This document shows positions 12,824-59,501 of a stretch of 64,000 nucleotides of DNA, one piece after another (the stretch's first letter is position 1; every line of letters starts with the position of its first letter). The notes beneath the pieces were generated by a model, which saw only the letters and a program-made list of their open reading frames with translations, had not been told where the DNA came from and searched no databases. The position numbers and the translations under genes are program-made. This stretch comes from Petrosia ficiformis. Lineage: Eukaryota; Porifera; Demospongiae; Haplosclerida; Petrosiidae. The stretch lies in the NCBI GenBank assembly GCA_947044365.1, contig OX345642.1, forward strand, positions 4,029,598 through 4,093,597. The letters run 5' to 3'.

Positions 12824-15665
12824 TGCAGTATGAAACTTAAATAGGTGCATGTCACCTAAACTTTAAACATCGAAACTTGACTACATGTCCACAAATCTTT
12901 AATAATATAGCCGACAGATTCTAAAGTACAGTATATTGCAATTGTCTAAGTCCCTTGACTATTTACACTATTTACATCATAAAAGTGATAATTATAACTA
13001 TGTGAATTAATTAACCACACCCAATGGGAACAATTAATGAACAAGGGTAAAATATTTTCATGTGATACTTTTTCCACCAATCCTTCTGCCCTTCTCATGT
13101 CCATGTAGTTTGAATACTACAATTATTAAAGAACACCTCCAACAAAATAGATTACCTTTATTTGTATAATGGTGTTGTGTATATGTAAATATAGGAAAGC
13201 ACATTAATATTATTCTTGAATTTATTTCGACACATCACAACATAATTACACATCAGTACAACCAAACCAAATCATGGTTGTTGAGAGATTCACCTGGCAG
13301 GTTGCTAAAACAACAGGAAGAGCTTTGTTATGAATATGATTAAATTGTGTAAATATGAAACCCACAACAGTGTCAGTAAAGGTTGAAAATAAAAGGAGAG
13401 CTGCTTGAAGCATCATTGCATTGTTTGTTTTTAAGAATTTTCAACATAAATTTTTGGGAGCCTACTGATTAGGCTTAATTATCATAATTACATGTAATTA
13501 TGTAGACTGAGTGCCTTTGGGAATCAGCATCAAATGAATAATGGACTGGGTATACTATCAATGCACAATACCTAATTTTCGTGGATTGTATAATAAAAAT
13601 TATTATGAAATTAATACTAGCATTAAATTTGTAGGAGATTAATTTTCATGGAATTAAGCAGCAATAAAATTTATTTTAACAGCGAAAATTAGAATTAGTC
13701 TCTAAGTATTAAGCTAATCTATTTAAATTAGTACGTGCTTGCCTACACTATGTTTGCCTATTTTGTTTTGCCTACTAATTGTGAGTTTTTGCCTATGTAT
13801 ACCGTAATTCTAATTATACAAAATATTTTTATAATTCTTACTTAGTGAATTTAAATTTAAATGTAATCAAAAAGTTTAACACCACGAACACAAACATTAC
13901 CATCTATTCATTAGATTAAATCTACTAGATATTTACATGTAATTAGATCACTAATAATTTTGGGGCTTAAAGAGTTCAAAGTGCAAGTGTGAGGCAGTAA
14001 AGAAGTAGATTGGCAAAAGTTTACCTTCAACATTAAATTTTTGATAGCCTAGTGAATAGGTTTAAAATTACCACAATGTAGTATAAACATATATATATGG
14101 TTTATTCATGTCTATGCAAGTTTGCCTGTGGATTCTCTACACATACAACTGATACAAGGAGATATTTATAATTATAGATTGTACATATGACTATTAATAT
14201 ATGTATAGATCATAATGACATTCCTAGATACTCTATCCTGAAAAAAAAACACTGACTTGTGAATCAATTTTGGTCATCATCGAAACTCCATAACATGCAC
14301 TTCAATAAATATTTTCTTCAGCTTCATTTTGGACTTTGATGACTTGCACAGATATATTAATATGCAACTTCACATCTATATAATTATATAAATTATGGGA
14401 ATGTTAGAGGAGAATATCAGGCATTCTATCAAGGACAATTCACTACAAATAGACCAATAAGTGAATGGTCTCTATATTATGTAGAAACAGTTTGACAAAC
14501 GATATGAGGTTATGGAAACAACATTTCCAAACTAGAGATGTCTCATGTTACACACTTTGATCCAACAAGCAAAATTTAACTGATGGTATGACATTTAGAC
14601 CTAAAGACAATATTGCAAGAATTAATATGAGTATATATGTAGGTGAAGGGAAGATGGTAAACAATTATCCAATGATCATGCAATGTTACCTTGGATACTG
14701 TTTGCTGCAACCACCTGACTGTCTAGGTGATTTAGCCTTAGACAACAATATGGAGGCACTATTGATAATCTTGTTAAGGTCTTCATTAGCCAGCCATTTC
14801 ATTGAATCTGTCCCGTCAGACACAAATGAAACTACATGTAATATATTTATTGAACACTTGATTCACTCTTCTTTGTGGGTTCACTACTCATAGCTTTGTA
14901 CGAAGTTAAGAACTGAGAATCATGAGTTACAGTATCTCAGATATCTTGTAAATTATTAAATCAATTATGTTTTACATTTATAATTATGTGTTTCACAGGT
15001 AAACAATATCTGGAGTGATAAAGGATTTGGAACGTAAGCTAATTGGTATTCCATATAGATTCCATACTGAGTTTTCAGTATTCACAGTGGAGGTTTCTTG
15101 AACTTAATAGTAACATAGTAAATTTTTATTCTTGGGCCAAAATGCTATTTTCAAGAATAAAAAAAACATAAGTACTTACATTGTTATAAAGCAAAATACA
15201 AAGAGCTGTACTTATAGGCACTATAATTATATGAGCATTATAGTCTCTCACCAATACCATCATTGCAGTCACTAGTGTTTGGATGTCATTCGTCAATACT
15301 TTCACTATTGATACTGATGTCACTAATACATTATAGTCACTTTTCCACTCTATTAGTAGTTTTACAGGCCTATGTATATCAGTGCTTGTAAAATATAGTT
15401 GTCTGACCAGCATAAATATCACTATAAATATGTGGAAGATTCTCATGGAACAAAAAAAAGTAACATGTAAATGTACATGATTGTATCAAACAAAAATTGG
15501 TATTATTGTAGCAAAGAGTTAGTTTCTATTTTTAGTATACAATAATAATAACCCATATGATATACAAGAAAACTAAATTGTAACCTAAGCATAATATTAT
15601 AACTATTATAATATATTTACTATAATACAGCAACAGATATCTTCCGTATAAAACTATAAAATTAT

Positions 15666-50635
<34,970 letters not shown>

Positions 50636-50752
50636 TTTCTCTCGCGCCCCTTCCAAACAAAACGGTTTTGATTGGCTGTATTGAACACGTGTCATTTTGA
50701 ATAAGAATTTTGCAGGAGTCCTTTCCGCTTAGGGCTTCTGATCATGATAATA

Positions 50753-50760
<8 letters not shown>
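50636..50760 (-). promoter_or_regulatory. Candidate DNMT1 promoter / 5' leader
   Basis: The block immediately upstream of the DNMT1 ATG is locally GC-richer (CTCGCGCCCC, AACGG, CACGTG-like ACACGTGT) and then gives way to a (TA)n tract at 50758-50790. Assigned by position; no transcription start mapped. Confidence 0.3.
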
Positions 50761-50793
<33 letters not shown>

Positions 50794-51555
50794 CTTTTCT
50801 CAGTCTTGCATTTATCATTGTACACATTGAGTGCATGCAGTCATCCTCATGATCATATTCTCGTATATTGATATAATAATTATATATATATATAAATTAT
50901 ATCTAATATATAAATACAATATATTATATATATATATATATATACATATAATATATATATATATATATACATATAATATATATATATGTATAATATTATT
51001 TTATATAATTATATATATTATGTATGTCATATATAAACCATGGTTAGGAGGTGCATATGCCAGACTTGCGGGGTTTATATGGCCAGATAAAAAGTGACAT
51101 GGCAGATGCCTGATCGCCTGTGGTGCCTACTGGCAATATCATATACATAATCCTGGCTCTGAACATCAGCAGGTGGTATACCTGTTATATATAACAACTT
51201 CCCATGCATAGTATATATACATAGTATATATTATGATTTATTAACAAATTTCCCCCCAAAAAACACTATAATTATATATAATAGACATTGTAGCACCATG
51301 GGAATTGAGTAACCTTTAAACTTTACTATTCTGTTTGCATATAGTGGTTCAGAGAATCGGAGTGCAGCTGCAGACTGGATCTGCTCCCGAAACACATCAT
51401 CAATGCTCTACTCAAAGTTGTCAATTTCAAATTTCTGAATGCTGTTTTGATTTATGTGTGTATCAGTAGTCTAGCTGTAGCCACATGATGTTAACATTGT
51501 GAGTTATGTAATTATAATAATTACAATAATAATCATCAAATAGTATTATATTTCG

Positions 51556-51560
<5 letters not shown>
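50760..51560. other. Intergenic AT-rich region between DNMT1 and retroelement
   Basis: Dominated by (TA)n (50758-50790, 50880-51020). No exon of either neighbour is recognised. A short open stretch at about 51340-51480 has no identifiable domain. The missing 5' exons of the SLC15-like gene were looked for here and not found. Confidence 0.5.
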
Positions 51561-51592
<32 letters not shown>

Positions 51593-51598
51593 TAAAAT

Positions 51599-51627
<29 letters not shown>
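51558..51627. repeat. (TAA)n microsatellite, 5' flank of retroelement
   Basis: Two (AAT)n runs split by AAAAATAAAATAT directly precede the ATG at 51629. The same repeat and strand recur after the 3' end (54919-54996). Confidence 0.9.
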
Positions 51628-51628
<1 letters not shown>

Positions 51629-51629
<1 letters not shown>

Positions 51630-54600
51630 TGGCGGGCAAGTGTTGCCCCTGTAATGGAAGCAGAGCGAGGTGTATCAGATGTAAGTGTGCGAGATCTAAG
51701 AGACCATGTGTGTCGTGTTTGCCGCTTCAGAATGGGCAGTGTCAGAATATAATAAGAAAGAGACAAGAATCTCAGGCAAAGGAACCACCGCGAATCTCGA
51801 AGCTACCGCATACCATACCAAGTGCTTATCCTCGAGTAACGATAAACGATAAAAGGACGGATGAGGAGGATTCCAGTGACAAGGATAACATTGAAGAAGA
51901 ACAAGGAGAAGATGAAGATGAGTCAGTAGATGATACGAAACAGGTGAATAGTGTTAAGAGCATCTTTGGTGATGGGCATCAATTAGAACCGGTAGAGAGT
52001 ACAGCATGCTGTGACTTGATTAATATACAGAATCTTATGACCAAGGCGTATGGAGCAAAATTGGAAGGAGAGCAGAATCTAGAATCATTGGATGAATGGG
52101 GAGAGAGGTGGAGAAAGGTGATTAGCCTGCAGAACAGGCTCTACGTCATTCCTGGTGGAGCTGTTGGTAGACGGTATGTAGATGCCTTGAGCGAAGAAGT
52201 AAAACACACTTACATTGGGAATTATCCATCAGATAGGCTTATTGTTTTCAGTGCTGTAATACTGCAAAGGGATAAAATGATAAAGAAAGGAAAAGATATT
52301 AGACAACTGTTAATACGAAGGCTAGATATGTGGAAAAGAGAAGAATTCGATCAGTTGATTAGAGAAGCAGTTAGATGCAATAAATCATTGAGAAGCATGA
52401 AGAAAAATGACAATGATAGAGATAATGTGGTAAAAATATTCACAAGATTGATGCTACAGGGAAAGATACGCCCTGCGGTTAGATGGTTGACAGAGAGAGT
52501 TGGAGGAGTGCTAGATCCGGGTGAGAAGATGAGTAGTGATACAGATATGAGTGTTTTAGATATGCTGAAACTGAAGCACCCTGATTCAAAGGTCCCATCC
52601 CAGTCGGCACTATATAAATGTAAGGATGATGAGATACCAGTGTGGGAAGATGTTGAGGTTAATGGCAGCCACGTGTTACAAGTGGCTTGGATGATTCAAG
52701 GAGGAGCGGGCCCAGGAGGGAGTGACTCGACTCACTGGCAGGATTCATTAATGAGATTCGGAGCACATAGTGAGAGACTAAGAGAATCGGTTGCTGAATT
52801 GATTAAAGGATTGGCTAACTCGATTATACCATGGCAAGAGATAAGAGCTCTAATGGCGAATAGGCTAATTGCACTGGACAAGTGTCCGGGTGTACGACCC
52901 GTGGGAATTGGAGAAGCTCTTAGGAGAATATTGGGTAAAGTAATGGTGATGGTGACAAGATATGAGGTTGAAGAAGTTGCAGGAGTGGCACAATTATGTG
53001 CTGGAGTCAGAAGTGGCATAGAGGGTGCAATTCATACTATGTCTGATCTGTTTGATGATAATAAGATGGAGGGCTGGGGTGTACTACTGGTTGACGCTAG
53101 AAATGCATTCAATTCGGTGAATAGAGTTGCAATACTGTGGAATGCTAGAATTCTTTGGCCGAGGTGTTCACGGTTTATATTTAATACATATCGCGGATGG
53201 GCGCCACTGGTGATTGCAGGCGGAAAATCAATTGTTTATAGTAAAGAAGGAGTAACACAAGGGGATCCCTTGTCGATGTTTCTGTATGCTATTGGTACAC
53301 TTCCCCTCATTCACAGTCTTAAATCTCAAATGGTTACTCAGGTTTGGTATGCGGATGATGCTTCGGCTGGTGGAACGCTGAGGGAATTAAGAAATTGGTT
53401 TGTGCAACTAGTGGAGCAAGGGCCGCTATATGGATACTTTCCTGAGCCAACCAAGAGCTACCTAATTGTTGATGAAAAATATACTTCTATTGCAGGAGGA
53501 ATATTTGAAGAGTTTGGAGTTAGAGTTGTGCAGAGCAGACGAATGTTAGGAGGGATAATAGGTAATAATACAGGGAAGAAAGAGTTTTTGAATCAACTAA
53601 ATCAAAGATGGCAATATAAATTAGAAACACTCACAGAGATTGCGGAGCAACAGCCCCAGGCCGCTTATACAGCATTAGTGAAATCATTACAGAATGAGTG
53701 GGCATTTGTGCAGAAGGTAGTTAAAGACTGTGAAGAGGAATTTCAGGAAATTGAGAATGCAATAGCAAATAAAGTATTGCCAGCAATATTTGGAAATGAA
53801 ATATCAGGTAATGAAAGGAAACTATTTTCTCTCCCAGCAAGGATGGGAGGATTGGGAGTTGAAGATCCAAGAGAAATGAGCAGTTCAGCATATAGAAACT
53901 CCAAGAAGAGCTGTGAAAAGTTAATAGAGGCAATAAGGGGAGCAGATGAGTTTGTAAAGGAGGATCATATGGAATTAATTGATAAAACGAGGAAGGAGAG
54001 TAGGAAGGCAAAAGAAGAGAGGATGAACAACGAGCTTGATGAAATCCTACCATTATTTCACCAAGAACACCAAAGAGCCATCAACCGAACAAGATCAAAC
54101 AAGATATCAACTTGGTTAACCGTGTTGCCAGTAGCTAGATACAACTTTGACTTGGCACCTCAAGAGTTCAGGGATGCATTGGCAATCAGGTATAGAAAAC
54201 CGTTATTAAGAGTTCCTGAGTGCTGTAATGGATGTGGCTCAGTATTCGACTTGTCACATGCATTAGATTGTAGAAAAGGGGGCCTAGTAATACAAAGGCA
54301 TAATGAAATAAGGGACGCTATCGCGGATGTTTCCTCCATGGTCTGGGGACAAGTGAAAAAGGAACCAGTGGTCAGGGAACCAAATAATAAAACAGAAACA
54401 CCTGCCCTGATAGCTGACCTATCCATCAGAGGAGTCTGGACGCAACAAGAGTTGACGTTGTTAGATGTTCGTGTCATAGACACAGACGCCAAATCTTATG
54501 GTAACAGATCTCCCGAAGATGTGATAAAAACCGCAGAGAGAGAAAAGAGGAATAAATATGGGGAAGCATGTGAGGCCAGGAGGGCAACGTTTACGCCATT

Positions 54601-54835
54601 CTGTGTTTCCGTAGATGGAGTAATGGGAAAGCAGGCGCAACACTTTGTGAAGAGAATAGGAGATAGATTGACAGAAAAGTGGGATAGAACATATGGAGAA
54701 ACGATGGGGTGGCTAAGAGCAAGACTAGCATTTGCTATATTAAGAGCTTCAATCCTATGTTTGAGAGGATCACGAACAAAATGGAGATGTCTAGGGTTAG
54801 AGGATGGAGCTCCAATTACCTGGTTATTGGATTAA
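51629..54835 (+). CDS. Retroelement polyprotein: Cys-rich N-terminus, reverse transcriptase, nuclease
   Basis: 1068 residues, ATG at 51629, no internal stops. Residues 5-38 are cysteine-rich (CCPCNGSRARCIRCKCARSK...PCVSC), a likely nucleic-acid-binding module. An acidic linker follows at about 70-105. Reverse transcriptase: KCPGVRPVGIGEALRRILGK, motif A LLVDARNAFNSVN (Asp about 489), GVTQGDPLSM, and motif C YADD at 574-577. The C-terminus has C866-x2-C869-x7-H877-x3-C881, then GGL...RHNEIRDAI, then ADLS (Asp930) and LDVRV (Asp946), as in a PD-(D/E)XK restriction-like nuclease of R2/NeSL-type elements. It should make cDNA by target-primed reverse transcription. No apurinic endonuclease or RNase H domain was recognised. 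The exact clade is not assigned. Confidence 0.88.
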
Positions 54836-54918
54836 CACCAATCCCAATTATCACTTTATTTCTTTATTTCTATATTATAGAGTAATTATAAATTTTTGGA
54901 CTTTGACTTTCAGTTGTA

Positions 54919-54936
54919 TAATAATAATAATAATAT

Positions 54937-54972
<36 letters not shown>

Positions 54973-55075
54973 TATATAATAATAATAATAATAATACATT
55001 ATAGAGTTAAAGATCATAAAACATGATAATTAGGAAAATAAAGATAAAAACAGAAATAATAATAATAAATAAAAT
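54919..55075. repeat. (TAA)n tract shared by two converging retroelements
   Basis: TAATAA runs at 54919-54996, then a short unique stretch, then AATAATAATAAATAAAA at 55056-55075. This is the 3' flank of the plus element and also the 3' side of the minus-strand element. Confidence 0.85.
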
Positions 55076-55091
55076 TTACCAAATGAATTAG

Positions 55092-57215
55092 TCAGTTAAG
55101 GTGTGATAAATGGCTTTCGGCCACCTGAAGGTCGAAAGCAGAATTGAGAATTGGGTTAGTTCTTGATGAACGTACTCCTCTAATGCACATTATTGCTGCT
55201 CTCAGCAAAGCAAAGCTGAGACGACATCTCAAGAGACCCATTGTAACAGAAAAATGCTTATCGTATCTTTCCGATAGTTTCTCAGCTAGGTGCCTATAGA
55301 AAGATGATGTGATCTTGGACGTACCGCCTGTTGCTGAGAAGATGAGCGGGACAAAAGAGGAGTGTTCAATATCAATTATACGTTGTTCATAAAGACGTCG
55401 TTTATCATTTTCCTGTCGGCGATATGTTTTCTTTAGTGAAGTCTCCATATTAGTTTTAGCATAAGGGTTAAAAACTCTCACGTCGAAATACGTTTTTTCG
55501 AAACGACCACCCCACACTCCATTAGCCGCTATATCTAAACGTGCATTGGGCTCTCTGTTTGCAGTTTGAAGAGTTAATTGTTCGCCAGTAAGAGGTTGAC
55601 GGTGAGGTTCGATCTCCACATTTGAACAGACCTCAGATAGGAGAGAGGCAGTGATGTCTCTGATTTCGTTATGGCGAATTGAAGGGAAACCACCCTTGGC
55701 GCAAGAGAGAGTGTGTTCTATAGAGAAAGGCTGCCCGCAGGTACAGGTGGAAGGCTTATCCGGAATGTTCCATCCATATCGGAGGTGAATGGCATCTCGG
55801 AATGCAGATTTGTGGAGATGGAAGCTGTAAGATTTTATAGGCAGGGCTGACAGCCAATTGGAGGCCCCTTTCTCCATACTCAAGTTCAGGCTGTGTTGGG
55901 AAATGGGATCTAGCTGAGTTTTCAAATCTGTGGCAAAATTGGCTAAACTCTGTAAGTGCTCTGAGGTGATGGTAGATTTGATCTCTTGTTGTATAGCTGA
56001 GGCTTTGATAGGATCGAAGCTTTTCGAATCAGAGAAATAATGATTAAAAAGAGGAGAGCAGATGTGTCGAGAGATCTGGTACAAACTAGGGAGGTATAGA
56101 GCTGGATTAATGAGGTTTAGACCCCCTAGTCTAAATGGGAGAGATATAAGACTACGTGTGGCATCGTTAAAGTGTTTAGCATCAGTTAGAGCAGGGACAA
56201 GTTTCTCACGGATAAGGGTTTCCAATTGTTGAAAAGGGTTGGTCTCTGTTGCTAAAGATGTTATATCAGTGACCCTAGAAAAATAGTTCCAACTGGCGGA
56301 AATACCATGAGTGAAAGCTGCAAAGGCAGCATGGGGTTCAGACTCAGCCACTTCAACTAGATTGACAATTTCCTCTGACCACAATTGAACTTTCTGAAAA
56401 GGGGTGCGTCTAATAAATGATTCTGAGCCGATAGCACCTCCAAGATATTGAACTCCATCGGAGACTATCTTTATATTAGTATCGGCAAAAACCATTTCTG
56501 AACGAGGTAGAGAGCTGGGTTTAACGAGCAGATGAGTCTTCTTGCTGTTCGGGAAATACCCAAACTTGGGGCCGAGCTTACACAGCTCATCCCACCAGGC
56601 TCTCAGATTTTCTAGATTACCACCTGCGGTGGAATCATCAGCATACCAAATTTGCTGGGTGTTGAAAGACTCAAGATGTTTAATCAGGGGCTGGATTCCG
56701 ATAGCGTACATAGCCATTCCCAGTGGGTCTCCTTGAGTAGTCCCTTCTTTAGAGGTGAGAGTTTCTCCATTTACGAATAATGAGACTGGATCCCTGTAAG
56801 TATTTATTAAGATTGGGGCAAGAGCTGGACATATATTTGGGAGATTGATTAGTGTAGTTGCACGATTAAGACTATTAAAAGCATTGGTGGCGTCCACAAA
56901 TAGAGAGGCTTCATTAAGTTCAAATACCGTGGACATACAATGTACTGCTGCTTCACATCCTCCATTCAACCCTGCGCAAAACTGTCGGCCAGCCACAGAT
57001 TCCATAACATCCAATTTCACAATCTTCATCACTGCCTTTCCTATTATTCTACGGCAAACCTCCACCACTCCAATAGGTCTCACTCCAGGTAATTTGTCAA
57101 GAGGGATTAGGCGACATGCATTAAATGCGGTAAGACAAGATGGATCTACATAGTTGGAACATATTCTGCGAATGTTTTTAGGATTGTTATGTACATTTAT
57201 AGCGACAATAATCAT
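55092..57215 (-). CDS. Second retroelement protein, 5'-truncated (RT plus nuclease)
   Basis: 707 residues from an ATG at 57215, but family similarity begins only at about residue 24 (VDPSCLTAFNACRLIPLDKL), so the first codons are host-derived and the N-terminal third is missing. RT motifs: LFVDATNAFNSLN (Asp109), TTQGDPLGMAMYAIG, YADD at 191-194, and GPKFGYFPNSKKTHLLVK. C-terminal region: CTCGQPFSIEHTLSC, GGFPSIRHNEIRD, ARLDIAANGVWGG and FDVRVFNPYAKTN (putative nuclease acids), and RYDKHFSVTMGLLRCRLSFA. Clearly the same superfamily as the 51629 protein, but strongly diverged from it. No frameshifts within the retained part, so insertion may be fairly recent. Truncation falls at about 57150, beside an SLC15-like exon. 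Confidence 0.85.
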   Translation of the reverse strand: MIIVAINVHNNPKNIRRICSNYVDPSCLTAFNACRLIPLDKLPGVRPIGVVEVCRRIIGKAVMKIVKLDVMESVAGRQFCAGLNGGCEAAVHCMSTVFELNEASLFVDATNAFNSLNRATTLINLPNICPALAPILINTYRDPVSLFVNGETLTSKEGTTQGDPLGMAMYAIGIQPLIKHLESFNTQQIWYADDSTAGGNLENLRAWWDELCKLGPKFGYFPNSKKTHLLVKPSSLPRSEMVFADTNIKIVSDGVQYLGGAIGSESFIRRTPFQKVQLWSEEIVNLVEVAESEPHAAFAAFTHGISASWNYFSRVTDITSLATETNPFQQLETLIREKLVPALTDAKHFNDATRSLISLPFRLGGLNLINPALYLPSLYQISRHICSPLFNHYFSDSKSFDPIKASAIQQEIKSTITSEHLQSLANFATDLKTQLDPISQHSLNLSMEKGASNWLSALPIKSYSFHLHKSAFRDAIHLRYGWNIPDKPSTCTCGQPFSIEHTLSCAKGGFPSIRHNEIRDITASLLSEVCSNVEIEPHRQPLTGEQLTLQTANREPNARLDIAANGVWGGRFEKTYFDVRVFNPYAKTNMETSLKKTYRRQENDKRRLYEQRIIDIEHSSFVPLIFSATGGTSKITSSFYRHLAEKLSERYDKHFSVTMGLLRCRLSFALLRAAIMCIRGVRSSRTNPILNSAFDLQVAESHLSHLN

Positions 57216-58376
57216 ACAAATATTGGAAACACTTATCGCAAAACATTATGCGGAATGTGGCACTTGTGAGTATGCAGAAAGACATTGTAATTTCAGCAAT
57301 GGAACTGACATTAAGGTTGTAGTCTTTTCCGTGGGCGGATGCTACTCCAATCAGTTTCTAGTCTTGCAAGCTTCTTGCTGCATACAATCTGGTTCCATTC
57401 TGTATTTTTTGGAAGCCACACCCACCCGGGGGTATAATTATTGGGCCTAAATGTTTTGACTGATAGTTTATTTTCAGAAACAAACCTAAACACGCCCCAC
57501 GGGTGGTGGAGGGGGCGGTGGGTGGGAAACAATGGCGGGTAACTGTAGTTGGTGTCTGAGAAAGATCGGAGTTTGATAGTGCCTAGAAAGGTAGATTTTA
57601 TGGTTTCAGTGAAAAGCTACAGAATTCAGCTTTCTTCAGCCTCTTGTAACTATAAAAGTAAAATGAATTTCCAGAAAACGGCTCTATTTGTTTTCTCTAA
57701 ATGCATTGTACTTGATGCACGCCATGATTGGTGGGCGTGGCTTTCTCCGTTTTGTACTTATTAAGATGGCAAAAATGGACATTTTATATATGTTTTATCA
57801 ATTCCAGGACCCTATAAAGGTGATTAGAAGATATGAAGGTTGCCATTACACCAGGTTAGAGTCATATTATATAATATTCTATTTTGAAACTGATTGGAGT
57901 CGCATCCGCCCACTCCCTAGTACCACCTTAATCCACCTTTCAATTACAATTACCTACTAATTCCACAGCTGCTAAATGGACTGAGCTTTCTTTTGATATT
58001 CCTGACAGTAATGGAATTTATTTTAGCTCAAGGCCCTCGAAGCATGCAAGGGTTTCTTATTGGTATATGGTATTCCATGCAGTTCATTAATCTCTTAATT
58101 CTGGCAACTGAATCTTTTACTACAGTCAGTTGTCAATTTTACTTACCTGGAATAAAAGTGGGTTTAATGTTACTCGATGTTCCACTGTATATTTACATTG
58201 CGATCAAATACAAATGTAGAACAAGAGAAGAGAATTCAAATGTCAATGTTACGACAATAATTGAAGATTGTTATGATCGCCAGTTGAGAAATGAAACCAA
58301 ATTCATGTCAGAAGATGAAGAGACATACATCATACATTCAGCAAGTGACTATGGAGTAATAAATATACATAAGTGA
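57154..58376 (+). pseudogene. SLC15/POT-family transporter, last two exons only
   Basis: Exon at about 57154-57315 reads ILRMFLGLLCTFIATIIIQI and continues to a Cys-rich loop. It joins in phase 0 to exon 57969-58376: LLNGLSFLLIFLTVMEFILA, QGPRSMQGFLIGIWYSMQFI, two more hydrophobic segments, an Asn-rich cytoplasmic tail, stop TGA at 58374. The EFILAQGPRSMQG block fits late transmembrane helices of proton-coupled oligopeptide transporters. The usual 10 or so upstream helices are absent: the plus strand to the left is occupied by the truncated retroelement, then the intact retroelement and the DNMT1 promoter. Either the 5' part was lost with the insertion, or it lies out of reach. Treated as a truncated gene. 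Confidence 0.65.
57331..57913. mobile_element. TIR element inside the SLC15-like intron
   Basis: GTGGGCGGATGCTACTCCAA and TTGGAGTCGCATCCGCCCAC are inverted ends of about 28 bp (continuing TCAGTTTC) with one mismatch, 583 bp apart. The element starts 15 bp after the presumed donor. No transposase and no clear target duplication. Confidence 0.75.
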
Positions 58377-58879
58377 ATAAATATCCATTGTGTAGCTATA
58401 ATCTAATATGTATGTGTGTAGATGTTAACTAGTCTGGTGTTACTACCCACTTTGCATAGGAGGGGTGGTGCTACCAGACTATGTGTTAACATTGTTCATT
58501 AATTTCAACAAAGGACATTGTATACACTGCACACAACATTGAAATTTGTATTATATATATAAATATATATATATATATATAATATATATATAATATATAG
58601 CTAAATTTTTTTTGTTTATTAAATTGTTCAATAACTGAACGCCAAATTGTCGCGAGAAAGTCAAAGAAATATATAATCTGCTAGCTCTAATTAAGAACTA
58701 ACTGTATAGAAGTAGTAGCAAGAATAGCTAACACAGAATATTGAGAATAGTGCGTAAGATCTTAAAAGAAACTAAGAAACTTAGGAAGTAAGAAGAAGGG
58801 CGTGGCTAACAGTCTTTGCGAGTTTGCGTGGGTCAGGCTCCGCCTGACTAAATTAAGGCCTCATGCTTTTAATTTACTG

Positions 58880-58990
58880 ATGTCTCGGTCGAGTTTAGAG
58901 AGTTATACGAGTGAAGTTTCACTTGATACAGGATCAAGTTCTAAAGCTCAATTTGCTATGGGACATGATTCCAATCCTGATGACCAACAG
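58880..58990 (+). CDS. Candidate first coding exon, copy 1
   Basis: ATG at 58880 (MSRSSLESYTSEVSLDTGSS, then SKAQFAMGHDSNPDDQQ) ends at a consensus donor CAG/GTATGA. 37 Ser- and Asp-rich residues like a cytosolic N-terminus. No downstream exon recognised. It could start another SLC15-like paralogue, as it follows one on the same strand, but that is only positional inference. Confidence 0.45.
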
Positions 58991-59501
58991 GTATGATGTC
59001 GTTTATAAGTTATGTATAATTATATGTATATGTTATGTCATGCCACGAGTGCTATATATATATATATATATATAATATATATAATTATATATATATATAT
59101 ATATGCCCCAACCAGACCAATATTCCCATAAAAAAAATGTCCTAGAACATTTATTTTTGGTCCACATCAAAGTGTCCTACAGTAATGTGTTAATAATTAA
59201 TTTATATTGTGCCTAACTGACTGAGACTAGCAGTATTGAATCTTCAGCTTAAATTGTTAGGAGCTCATGAGCAGCAATGTCACGAAGCAGCATACAACTG
59301 CAACACTTCCTGAAAACTAATTGTTTGTTTACAAAGTTTAAGTACCTGCGATAATATTATTGTACAGGTGTGTATGTAAGGGGAGTGTTTTACCTATTCA
59401 TCAGCCACTTGAGTGACTTGCCTGTTTGTTTAGCACTACTCATGTACATGTATATACATTGTATTGTCTGACTGTATAGTGTGACTTTTTATATACTGTA
59501 A

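Larger units (their letters stand above)
9760..15600. other. Gene-poor AT-rich stretch
   Basis: No coding gene supported. It holds a 119-bp hairpin (10078-10196), a degenerate direct duplication (about 11041-11160 versus 11590-11712), a TGTGACC-type MITE (12398-12823), and related segments near 12200, 13400 and 14030 each containing a GAGCCTACT-like block. Small open frames (for example 14588-14893) lack domains and splice context. Confidence 0.6.
51558..54997 (+). mobile_element. Non-LTR-type retroelement with RLE-like nuclease, apparently intact
   Basis: One 3.2-kb ORF with a very short or absent 5' leader, a short 3' region (about 54836-54918), and (TAA)n on both sides in the same orientation. 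No LTRs or inverted repeats seen. Microsatellite flanks suggest insertion into (TAA)n, or a self-made tail landing in such a repeat; target-site duplications cannot be resolved in a repeat. Confidence 0.7.

Noticed and set aside
14588..14893. 101-codon plus-strand open frame
   Set aside because: No domain, no relation to neighbours, and AT-rich sequence in which frames of this size arise by chance.
52732..54643. Minus-strand open frames inside the retroelement
   Set aside because: Antisense shadows of the 1068-aa RT/nuclease ORF.
58540..59100. (TA)n-rich palindromes as an origin or regulatory element
   Set aside because: Simple (TA)n runs are self-complementary by nature and give no evidence of function.
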